Assembly: GCA_050299335.1 (NCBI GenBank)
Contig: JBNKVT010000014.1
Location: 1-64,000, forward strand
Direction of reading: 5' to 3'
Length of the DNA: 64,000 nt
From: JBNKVT01 sp050299335
GTDB lineage: Bacteria > Pseudomonadota > Alphaproteobacteria > Rhodobacterales > Rhodobacteraceae
The position numbers were made by a program, and so were the translations under genes. Shown here one piece after another: positions 8,771-16,298 of the stretch (positions are counted from its first letter, which is position 1; the number at the start of each line of letters is the position of its first letter). The notes under the pieces are model-generated. The model saw only the letters and a program-made list of their open reading frames with translations, searched no databases and was not told the DNA's origin.

Positions 8771-9810
8771 GCCGCCATCCTCCCGACGATGCCGCCCATG
8801 CGGTAATCGTCGCGGTCCGCGCCGGTCTCGCCGAGCCACGAAGTCTGGCCAAGACGGAGATTGCCGACCTTCGGCTCGGGGACTTCGTCCTGTTTCAGGA
8901 CGAGGCGCATGTCGACGGTGAGGTTCTGGCCGATGACGTAAAGCACGGATTTCCTTATGATATCGAGTTTGCGTCCGCCGGGAAGGAAGTCGGAAAACTC
9001 AGCCAGTGAAATCGGTCCGACGCGGAGTTCGATCCGCGCCTGCCGCTGGAAACTGCGCGGCCCGATGGAGGCGGTGACCCCAAGCGCGTTATACTGGCCC
9101 TTGCGGCCGGTGGAGCTTTGCAGATGGTCGGGGATATCGACCCATTCTCCGACGAATTCCTTGAGGCGCACCGGCGCGCCGACCGCATCTGACAGGAAAT
9201 GCGTCAGGCGTTCCGGGCCCTGGACCTGATGAGCCAGCGATCCGGCCTGTCTGAGCTTGATTGCGTCCAGTTCCGGCTCCAGACCCTCCATGCCCGGCAG
9301 GCCAATGCCGCCAAGCGCACCGAGCATGATCCGGATCCGGCCCCGGTCGCCGCGTTCGATCTGAACCTCGGGCCGCGTATCAGACCAGGCCCGATAGAAG
9401 AGCGAGATCATCCGGTGCTGGGCCATGTTGGCGAAATCGACAAACGTAGTGTCCGAGGTCGCCCCTTCGGCCGATTCCGAGAACCAGCGCTGCGACAGCC
9501 GGTCGAGGGTCCAGCGGGTGATATGCAGCGGCATCGGGCCTTCGGGGCCGAGGAGGCCGAAATTCATCACCGAGACCTGGGCCGGTTTGTTGTCCTTCGC
9601 GGGTGTGAAACTGGCCACATCCTTGATGGCGAAACTCTGGCGCACATGCTGACCCAGCCGCGCCGGCTCCTTGTCCGGAGGCCCCGCCTCGCCGAAATAC
9701 TGCCCCGACCTCTCCAGCCGCCGCAGCAGCTGGAAGAAGTTCACGCCCTCCATCGGAAGGCCGGTGGCGTCGTCTATATCAGGCAGCGATTGCCAGGCGT
9801 CGTCGGCCAC
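8767..9810 (-). CDS. tssG: T6SS baseplate subunit TssG
   Basis: TssG (ImpH/VasB family) of 347 residues, normal length. Conserved stretches include FFQLLRRLER near the N-terminus, NFGLLGPEGPMPLHIT and the C-terminal RLGQTSWLGE. TssG forms the baseplate wedge with TssE, TssF and TssK. The start is a GTG at 9808-9810 preceded by a strong AGGAGG; the first 37 bases overlap the 3' end of tssF, so translation of the two wedge proteins is probably coupled. It ends with a four-base overlap into tagH. Confidence 0.94.
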   Translation of the reverse strand: MADDAWQSLPDIDDATGLPMEGVNFFQLLRRLERSGQYFGEAGPPDKEPARLGQHVRQSFAIKDVASFTPAKDNKPAQVSVMNFGLLGPEGPMPLHITRWTLDRLSQRWFSESAEGATSDTTFVDFANMAQHRMISLFYRAWSDTRPEVQIERGDRGRIRIMLGALGGIGLPGMEGLEPELDAIKLRQAGSLAHQVQGPERLTHFLSDAVGAPVRLKEFVGEWVDIPDHLQSSTGRKGQYNALGVTASIGPRSFQRQARIELRVGPISLAEFSDFLPGGRKLDIIRKSVLYVIGQNLTVDMRLVLKQDEVPEPKVGNLRLGQTSWLGETGADRDDYRMGGIVGRMAA

Positions 9811-11648
9811 AGCACATCCTCCTGTTTCTGCATCAGCCGCGTTCGCGTCCGGATGATCGAGTTGATCCCGGCATGGCGCTGGAAAAGCTTATCGAGAAGT
9901 GCGCTCAACAGCAATTCGGAGTGGCCCGAAAGCATGGTCTCGTCGATGAAAAGGGTGATTTCCTCGCCGCGTCCGAAACACATCGGCCCCGCGATGGCCA
10001 GCCGTTCGATGGCCGGGGTCGAAGTCAGACGGGTGACGGCGCGGATATGGCGGGCCAGCGACGGGTCGCCGCGGTCGGCATAGAGGGCGAGCATGGCCTT
10101 CAGGGGTTCGGCGCCACGGGTTTCGTCGGCGAGGCTGAGATAGTTCAGCGACAGTTGCGAGATCAGCCGCCATGAAAGGTCGTCCATGCGGCTTTCGCCG
10201 GTCATGGTCTTGGGCAGGACGGCAGGCAGCGACCGGCGCGGCGGCTTCATGGTGTTCAGGAGGCGAATGCGGGTGACGGGGTCGCCGGTGTCCATCGCAA
10301 GCTGCGGCGAATCGTCGAGGATGGCGAGGTCGCGGTTGGTGCAAAGCGCGCGAATATCGATCCTTTTTAAAGGCTTGGTCTGCGGCGCATTGGCGGGCCG
10401 CGAGATGGCGATGAAGACGTCATCCCCGGCATAGGTTGTCCTTGTCTGGCCGTCGCGCCGCTCGTCCTCGCCGGGGCGGCGGGGGCGGCGTTCGGTGGAA
10501 TAGACCACCCCGGTGCCGCGCGACATCGACAGCGAAAACAGCGGCGGGATCAGCGCGTCGGGGCCTTCGGTGTCGGCGTCCTCGACGCGGGTGATCATGT
10601 AGGTCTCGAAATCGCGGGTGCGGGTGCGGTCGGCATGGACGGCCTGCTGCGGGCGGCGGCCGTCGAGTTCGATGACGTTGCAGTCGCGCTCGAAGAGGTT
10701 GACGATGGGCACGGCGAACAGGGCAAAGTCCGAGGCCTTGACGTCGACGATACCGGGGCAGTGCTTGTCCAGAAGGATGATGACCTCGAAGGCCTTGCCG
10801 GATTTGCGGATCACCGGGTTCAGATCGGCGAGGCGGGTATAATAGAACCGCTCGGGCATCAGGAAATATTCCCTGAGCAGCCGGTAGCCCTCGAAGGTCG
10901 GGCGGGAGCGGGGCAGCAGGCCCTCGGCATCGCCGACGCCGATCATTGCGGGGTCGGCGGTGCGGGTGACCGGATTGTCGCGGCCTTCGGGCCTTGCGCA
11001 AACACCCATCGAGGCGCCGAAAATGGCATCGAAGATCGCGGGCGCGGTCGAGGGGTTGGCGAAATAGATGTCGAGCGTATCGAGCGACATGTCGGCGAAA
11101 GCGACCTCGCCATTGGGCTCGAAAGTGAGGCTGAGCGCGGTTTCGGCGGCGAGGTCTCCGACATTGGTCAGCCCGGCGGCCGCCATCGCCCCCTTGTCGC
11201 GCAGATAGTCGGCTTTGGTGAGTTTCACCGGCCAGAGAGTGACGTCCTGGGCCGTGGTGTAGGTGGCCCGCGTATCGAGGCCCTCGCGGAGGCCCGAGAT
11301 CATGCGGGTGCCGCGCTCGACCACATGGCCGTTTTGCATGGTACGGACTTGGGGGCCGGGCTCCAGCACCGCCATGGTCATCGCAGGCGCGGGGCCGACG
11401 AGGTCGGGATAGAGGCTTTCGAGGATGTTGCGGGTGAAGCGCGAGCTTTCGCCGTCGACCTTCAGCCGCGTGCGGGCGGCGAGATAGGCGACCCCTTCGA
11501 GCAGCCGTTCGACGTAAGGGTCGGGGCAGGGGACGGTGTCGAGCGACAGATTGCGGGCGACGGCGGGGTGCATGTCGGCGAATTCCGACGCCAGCCCGCG
11601 GATATGGCGAAGCTCGTCTTCGTAATATTCGAGGAAGACCCGTTCCAT
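9774..11648 (-). CDS. tssF: T6SS baseplate subunit TssF
   Basis: TssF (ImpG/VasA family) of 624 residues. The N-terminus FLEYYEDELRHIRGLASEFA and the later HPAVARNL and PYVERLLEGVAYLAARTRLK are the classic family signature. TssF is the main baseplate wedge protein, acting with TssG in the cytoplasm at the membrane. Its ATG shares one base with the stop of tssE (TGATG) and its end overlaps tssG, consistent with tight co-translation of the wedge. Confidence 0.96.
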   Translation of the reverse strand: MERVFLEYYEDELRHIRGLASEFADMHPAVARNLSLDTVPCPDPYVERLLEGVAYLAARTRLKVDGESSRFTRNILESLYPDLVGPAPAMTMAVLEPGPQVRTMQNGHVVERGTRMISGLREGLDTRATYTTAQDVTLWPVKLTKADYLRDKGAMAAAGLTNVGDLAAETALSLTFEPNGEVAFADMSLDTLDIYFANPSTAPAIFDAIFGASMGVCARPEGRDNPVTRTADPAMIGVGDAEGLLPRSRPTFEGYRLLREYFLMPERFYYTRLADLNPVIRKSGKAFEVIILLDKHCPGIVDVKASDFALFAVPIVNLFERDCNVIELDGRRPQQAVHADRTRTRDFETYMITRVEDADTEGPDALIPPLFSLSMSRGTGVVYSTERRPRRPGEDERRDGQTRTTYAGDDVFIAISRPANAPQTKPLKRIDIRALCTNRDLAILDDSPQLAMDTGDPVTRIRLLNTMKPPRRSLPAVLPKTMTGESRMDDLSWRLISQLSLNYLSLADETRGAEPLKAMLALYADRGDPSLARHIRAVTRLTSTPAIERLAIAGPMCFGRGEEITLFIDETMLSGHSELLLSALLDKLFQRHAGINSIIRTRTRLMQKQEDVLWPTTPGNRCLI

Positions 11649-12367
11649 CAGTTCTCCTCGGCTTCGGTCAGGGCGCGGCCATTGTCGAGGTCGATGAGCG
11701 TGCGGAGGCGCAGGCGTTCGGGCGCCGGGGACATGATCAACATGCCGTCGATCTCGACATAGACCCCGCCCTTCTTGCTGTCGTTCTTCACCGTCACCTT
11801 CAGCGAGGATTTCTTCAGGCGGGGTTCAAAAACCGCCAGTATCTCTTTGATTTCCTTGGCCAGTTCCTCGCGGTCGAAATCACGCGAATTGTGCCCGGCA
11901 AAGGCGGGAACCCCATAGTTCACCACGGACCGGCGCACTTCGGGGAAATCGTCGAGACTGGGCGGGCTATCGGGCAGATATTCGCGTTCGGCATCGGTCA
12001 GGAAGGGCGTCATCTCGAACCGTTCGGTGTTGAACAGGGCCTCGATATCGCGCCGCACCGCCTCGCGCAGCACATCTGAAGACACGACGATGCCGCGATC
12101 CTCGAGCATGTCGCGGCGGCGGTTCTGGAAGATCAGGCGGTGGAGGTCTTTCTTGTGGGCCTGGGAAAGTTCGGCATCGACCTCGATCGATTTAGGGCCC
12201 CCGATCAGATAATTCTCGACACGCTCGGCACCCAGCTCACGCTCCAGATGGTCCCTGAGATGGGAAATCTCGGAGTTGAGCCCCGGCAGGTCGTTGATAA
12301 GGCGATCCCAAAGGCTGGGTTGTACGGCCTCGCGGGTCGCCCGGCGCTGGGCTTGGCTGTCGGACAT
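11648..12367 (-). CDS. tssE: T6SS baseplate subunit TssE (gp25-like), enlarged
   Basis: TssE of 239 residues. The N-terminus PSLWDRLINDLPG is the usual TssE opening, and the C-terminal half (VVNYGVPAFAG, then EIKEILAVFEPRL and RLRTLIDLDNGRA) is the gp25/lysozyme-like wedge domain. TssE initiates sheath polymerisation in the baseplate. Most family members have about 130-180 residues; here a charged, helical stretch of about 60-80 residues (about 30-110, with SIEVDAELSQAHKKDLHRL) lies between the two conserved parts. The gene is separated from hcp by 58 bases holding a strong hairpin and is followed without a gap by tssF. Confidence 0.9.
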   Translation of the reverse strand: MSDSQAQRRATREAVQPSLWDRLINDLPGLNSEISHLRDHLERELGAERVENYLIGGPKSIEVDAELSQAHKKDLHRLIFQNRRRDMLEDRGIVVSSDVLREAVRRDIEALFNTERFEMTPFLTDAEREYLPDSPPSLDDFPEVRRSVVNYGVPAFAGHNSRDFDREELAKEIKEILAVFEPRLKKSSLKVTVKNDSKKGGVYVEIDGMLIMSPAPERLRLRTLIDLDNGRALTEAEEN

Positions 12368-12385
12368 CTGTCTTTGTCATTGGTG

Positions 12386-12415
12386 CCGGCGAGGCACGAA
12401 GGTGCGCCTCGCCGG
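12386..12415 (-). terminator. Hairpin between hcp and tssE
   Basis: A perfect 10-bp inverted repeat (CCGGCGAGGC / GCCTCGCCGG) with a 10-base loop lies in the 58-base gap after hcp. There is no U-run on the minus strand, so it is not a classical terminator. It more likely protects the 3' end of a processed hcp message or partly attenuates transcription into tssE, which would fit the need for far more Hcp than baseplate protein. The hairpin is seen directly; its role is inference. Confidence 0.6.
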
Positions 12416-12425
12416 AATATCAGCG

Positions 12426-12911
12426 TCAGGCCTGGGCCGCGACGTCGTATTCGATCTCGTGCTCGTCGCCGGCCGAATGGTCGTCGGCCTGGACGGTGTA
12501 GACCACGTTGATCTTCTCGGCAGCGATCGAGAGCGTTTCCTTGATCAGCTGGGTCGAGGCGTCGCTGGACGAGCTCGACATCGAGTAGTTGGTCAGCACG
12601 CAGTTGGTCAGCGTCACCTTCAGATAATCGAGATGCGCGTCGCCCGAGTCCTTGCGGGCATAGAACACGATCTCGTCGAAGGATTTGCCCTGCATGGTCG
12701 CCAGAGCCAGATAGGCCGACGAGGCGTCGAAATATTTCGAGAAGGTGAAGTCCGAGATATGGGCGCTGGACTGGGTCCGGCCGGAGCCGAGAGCAGCCGA
12801 AGCCGGGCGCGACACGCCCCAGGAGACGTCATGGATGTCGATCTGGTCCTCGTGCTCGGCACGACGGGATTCACCAGGAACGTCAGGGACTTCGAGATAA
12901 CCGGTAAGCAT
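12426..12911 (-). CDS. hcp: T6SS tube protein Hcp (TssD)
   Basis: Hcp of 161 residues, the expected size. It begins MLTGYLEVPDVPGES and carries the family core IDIHDVSWGVSRP and TFSKYFDASSAYLALATMQGK. Hcp hexamers stack into the inner tube that is expelled by sheath contraction and can carry small effectors in its lumen. The gene lies between tssC (37-base gap) and a strong hairpin before tssE. No toxin extension is present, so it is a structural Hcp. Confidence 0.95.
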   Translation of the reverse strand: MLTGYLEVPDVPGESRRAEHEDQIDIHDVSWGVSRPASAALGSGRTQSSAHISDFTFSKYFDASSAYLALATMQGKSFDEIVFYARKDSGDAHLDYLKVTLTNCVLTNYSMSSSSSDASTQLIKETLSIAAEKINVVYTVQADDHSAGDEHEIEYDVAAQA

Positions 12912-12948
12912 GGGTCAGTTTCCTTTTGCGATAGGTTTACGTTTTGCG

Positions 12949-14457
12949 TCAGCCTTTGACTGAGGGTAGCTCCGACACCAGGCGCATGGATGCGTTGATG
13001 CCTTCCAACTGGTAGTGTGGGCGCAGGTAGAACCGCGCGTTGTAGTAGCCGGGACGTCCCTCGACGCTGTCGACTTGTACCTCTGCCGCTGCCAATGGTC
13101 TTTTCGCCTTGGCTTTATCGTCGCCGAATGCCGGGTTCGCCAGCACGTAGCGGTTTATCCATTCACTGAGCCAGACCTGCATGTCGTCCCGCTCCTTGAA
13201 TGTACCGATCTTGTCCCGCGCGATGGCTTTAAGGTAATGCGCAAAGCGCGATACCGGGAACAGATAGGGCAGGTTGGCCGAGAGCCGCTCGTTGGCCTGA
13301 GCGTCCGGATCGACCAGACGGCCGGCGCGGGCCTCGTCATCTTGCAGGGAGTGGGCACCGATAAAGGCGGCCAGGTCCGTATTCTTGCGGTGCAGGATCG
13401 GCATCAGGCCCAGCTTGGCCAGTTCCGCCTCGCGCCGGTCGTCGATGGCGACCTCGGTGGGGCATTTCATCGCCACCGTGCCGTCATCGGTCGGGAAGGT
13501 GTGGACGGGCAGGTTCACCACCGTGCCGCCCGATTCAACGCCGCGGATCTGTGTGCCCCAGCCGGTGACCTTGTGGGACCGGTTGATGTTCACCGCCATC
13601 GGGAAGGCAGCGTTCATCCAGACATACTTGTTGTGATCCTGGGCGACCTCTTCCTCGAAATCGAAGCCCTTCACCGGCACCGTGTCCGCCCCATAGGGCA
13701 GGCGGGCCAGGACGCGCGGCATGGTCAGGCCGATATAGCGGGCGTCTTCCGATTCCCGAAGGCTCTGCCAGCTTGCGTAGTCCGGCGAGGACACGATCTG
13801 CTGCAGATCCTGCGGGTTCGGCAGTTCCTGCCAGCTGTCCATCCGGAACAGCTTCGGATCGGCCGCGGCAATGAAGGGCGCGTGCGCCGAGGCACAGATG
13901 CCCGACATGTTGCGCAGGATACCGACATCGCGGGGATGGTTCGAGAACTCGTAGGCCCCGACAATCGCCCCGAAAGGCTCACCACCGAACATCGAGTATT
14001 CGTCCGAATAGACCTTCTTGAAGATCGGCGACTGATCCCACATCTGGCCTTCGAAATCTTCCAGCGTGTCGGCCAGTTCATCCTTGGAGATGTTCATCAC
14101 CCGGATCTTCAGCTTCTGGTCGGTCTCGGTGTTGTTGATCATGTAATGCAGACCGCGCCAGGTGCCTTCCATTTCCCGGACTTCCGGGCAATGGAGGATC
14201 TCGTTGACCTGTTCGGTCAGCACCTTGTCGATGCCCGCGATCAGGCTCTTGATCGACTTGATGGCGTTGCCGGCAATCGGCGTGGTGTCGGAACGGGACT
14301 GGGCGGCGAGGGCCAGGTTGGCCACAAGGCCCTGCAGCCGCTCGGAATTGTCTTTCTTGACCTTGAAATCCTTCTCCAGCAGATCGGAGAATTCGTCCAG
14401 GTTGATGGCTTCGGCTTCTGCGGCACCCGCTTCGCCTGCTTTTTCGGTCTCGGCCAT
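12949..14457 (-). CDS. tssC: T6SS sheath large subunit TssC
   Basis: TssC (VipB family) of 502 residues, full length. Diagnostic stretches are CPEVREMEGTWRGLHYMI, FGAIVGAYEFSNHPRDVGIL and the C-terminal AEVQVDSVEGRPGYYNARFY. With TssB it forms the contractile sheath that polymerises around the Hcp tube and is disassembled by ClpV. It follows tssB with a three-base gap. The N-terminal acidic Ala/Glu-rich tail (about residues 1-20) is less conserved. Confidence 0.97.
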   Translation of the reverse strand: MAETEKAGEAGAAEAEAINLDEFSDLLEKDFKVKKDNSERLQGLVANLALAAQSRSDTTPIAGNAIKSIKSLIAGIDKVLTEQVNEILHCPEVREMEGTWRGLHYMINNTETDQKLKIRVMNISKDELADTLEDFEGQMWDQSPIFKKVYSDEYSMFGGEPFGAIVGAYEFSNHPRDVGILRNMSGICASAHAPFIAAADPKLFRMDSWQELPNPQDLQQIVSSPDYASWQSLRESEDARYIGLTMPRVLARLPYGADTVPVKGFDFEEEVAQDHNKYVWMNAAFPMAVNINRSHKVTGWGTQIRGVESGGTVVNLPVHTFPTDDGTVAMKCPTEVAIDDRREAELAKLGLMPILHRKNTDLAAFIGAHSLQDDEARAGRLVDPDAQANERLSANLPYLFPVSRFAHYLKAIARDKIGTFKERDDMQVWLSEWINRYVLANPAFGDDKAKAKRPLAAAEVQVDSVEGRPGYYNARFYLRPHYQLEGINASMRLVSELPSVKG

Positions 14458-14460
14458 GGT

Positions 14461-14991
14461 TTACTCGTCCCCTTCTTCCTTGGTCGCCTTGTCGGCGATC
14501 TCGGCCAGCAGCGGCTCGTTGGCCAGCAGCTGAGCGATACGTTTTTCGGCATCCACGCGCCCGTCCATGAAGCCCAGCAGCTCTTCCAGCTGACCGCGCA
14601 TCTTCAAAAGCTCGGCCAGAGCAGGAACCTGCTTGGCGACCTTGTCGGGAGCGAAATCGCCCATCGAGCTGAAGGTGAGATCGACGAAGAGCTCCTCGTC
14701 CTTCTCCTCGCCTTCAGCCTGGGGCAGGGTGTTCTTCACACGCGCTTTCACCCGGGGGCCGATGGCTTCCATGAACTTGTTGAAACGACCGGCATCGGTT
14801 TCAACGAAGGACCGGTCAAGGACGGCTTTCTGCGCCTCTCGGGTCTCCGACGACCCGGCGAGATCGGCCATCACGCCCATGACGAAGGGCAATTCGATGG
14901 TGGTCGGGCTACCGTAATGCTCGACCTCATAGGCGATCTGGACCCTTGGCGCGCGGTTGCGCTCGATGACCTTTTGTTTACTTTCACTCAT
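14461..14991 (-). CDS. tssB: T6SS sheath small subunit TssB
   Basis: TssB (VipA family) of 176 residues, full length. The family core RAPRVQIAYEVEHYGS, ELPFVMGVMADLAG and the later DLTFSSMGDFAPDKVAKQVP are all present. TssB pairs with TssC to make the sheath protomer. It lies 50 bases downstream of tssA and immediately before tssC, the standard order. Confidence 0.97.
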   Translation of the reverse strand: MSESKQKVIERNRAPRVQIAYEVEHYGSPTTIELPFVMGVMADLAGSSETREAQKAVLDRSFVETDAGRFNKFMEAIGPRVKARVKNTLPQAEGEEKDEELFVDLTFSSMGDFAPDKVAKQVPALAELLKMRGQLEELLGFMDGRVDAEKRIAQLLANEPLLAEIADKATKEEGDE

Positions 14992-15041
14992 GGCTTCGTC
15001 CCTTTCCGTTGTCCCTCTGACGTTTCATGCTCGCAGCGCGT

Positions 15042-16160
15042 TCACTTTTTTTCATCGATCCCGGCATTGGACTTGAATTCCTTCATGCCGCCGGGGGCAA
15101 TCTCTTGAATCAATTCGAGAAAATCCATCGGGACCATCCGCCGGAGCCGCCGTGCGATATGGGGGATGGGGCTGGACGGTTCGGTGCGTTCGTAGAACTC
15201 GATGATCAGATCGAGGCACTTCTCGACATCCTTGCGCGAATTGATCTTGCCCGGAATAACACCGCCCCCCTGAGCCGGTTGTCCGCCATTTGACTGTGGG
15301 GCCGCCTCGGGCGCTGTGACATTCGTCACCGGCGCCTCTTCTTCCGCCGCCGGAGCCTTGGCCGAATTGAGCGTGTTGCCGACCCTTGTCATGAATTTCT
15401 TCAGCTCGGGGAAGGTGACATCAGCCTCGAGCGCGGTCTTCAGTGCCCCCTCGACATCGGCCAGCGCGTCGCCTGCGGCCTTGAGATCGGCCTTCAGCTT
15501 GTCCATTTCCTCGGTTTCCTGATCGGCAAAGGCGGTGCAGCCGGCCTTGACCCGCTTGACCAGATTCTCGTGTTCCGAAGACAATCGCTGCTTTTCGCTG
15601 ACCCCGAGCCCCGAGGCCGCCTCGTTCAGCATGTCCGAGACCGACAGCATCCCCATATAGAGATCATGTCCGGTGATCGGCCCGACCCCGCGCGGGGCGA
15701 GCCAGGTGTGTTGCTCCAGATCAGCAAGCAGCCCGTCATCGTCATTCTGCAGATCCATCAGCGCGTTGGTCCGCCGCATCGCGGCCTCCCGGGGGGCGCG
15801 GCCCTCGCGCAGGGTCGGGTGGACATTGTCCCAGTACTTGCCGAGCGTCTTGGCGATCAGCGTCAGGCCCGAGGCCAGCCCGCCGAACCCGTCCTCATTG
15901 GCCAGCGCCCTGGTGACGATCACCAGAAGCCGCAGATCGCGGCCCTCGCGGCGCAACTCGTCGGCGGCTTTCAGAACCTCGTCCCATTCCACCGGCACGG
16001 CGGATTGCGAGACCGGGTTGTTGGCCTCGTCCCTTGTCACCTCGACCTGAGGCTGCATCATCGCCTCGATGGCCAGAAAGCGCCGGTCGTTACGGAGATC
16101 GACGCCGGAGGGACTGTCCCCTTCGATGGGCGCCAGCCATTCCTCGATATCTATCGCCAT
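15042..16160 (-). CDS. tssA: T6SS cap/assembly protein TssA
   Basis: TssA (ImpA_N family) of 372 residues. The N-terminal ImpA domain opens with EEWLAPIEGDSPSGVDLRND, followed by TRALANEDGFGGLASGL and a W-rich WDNVHPTLREGR. The C-terminal third has an acidic/alanine linker and then helices with the motif KCLDLIIEFYERTEPSSPIPHI, placing it in the short TssA class. TssA coordinates tube and sheath polymerisation at the baseplate or distal end. It is the first gene of the long operon; the 138 bases to the ppkA stop may hold the operon promoter. Confidence 0.94.
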   Translation of the reverse strand: MAIDIEEWLAPIEGDSPSGVDLRNDRRFLAIEAMMQPQVEVTRDEANNPVSQSAVPVEWDEVLKAADELRREGRDLRLLVIVTRALANEDGFGGLASGLTLIAKTLGKYWDNVHPTLREGRAPREAAMRRTNALMDLQNDDDGLLADLEQHTWLAPRGVGPITGHDLYMGMLSVSDMLNEAASGLGVSEKQRLSSEHENLVKRVKAGCTAFADQETEEMDKLKADLKAAGDALADVEGALKTALEADVTFPELKKFMTRVGNTLNSAKAPAAEEEAPVTNVTAPEAAPQSNGGQPAQGGGVIPGKINSRKDVEKCLDLIIEFYERTEPSSPIPHIARRLRRMVPMDFLELIQEIAPGGMKEFKSNAGIDEKK

Positions 16161-16298
16161 GAACTCCCCGCCCGGATGCTTTGCTGAAGAAAGGATATGT
16201 TACGCCGGTTTATTCAAATAGCGCAACATTTCAGTGACTAAAGTCTCACTCTCCCCAGTCTCCCCATCTCGTCTCCCCACCTTCCGCGGAGGATCGGG

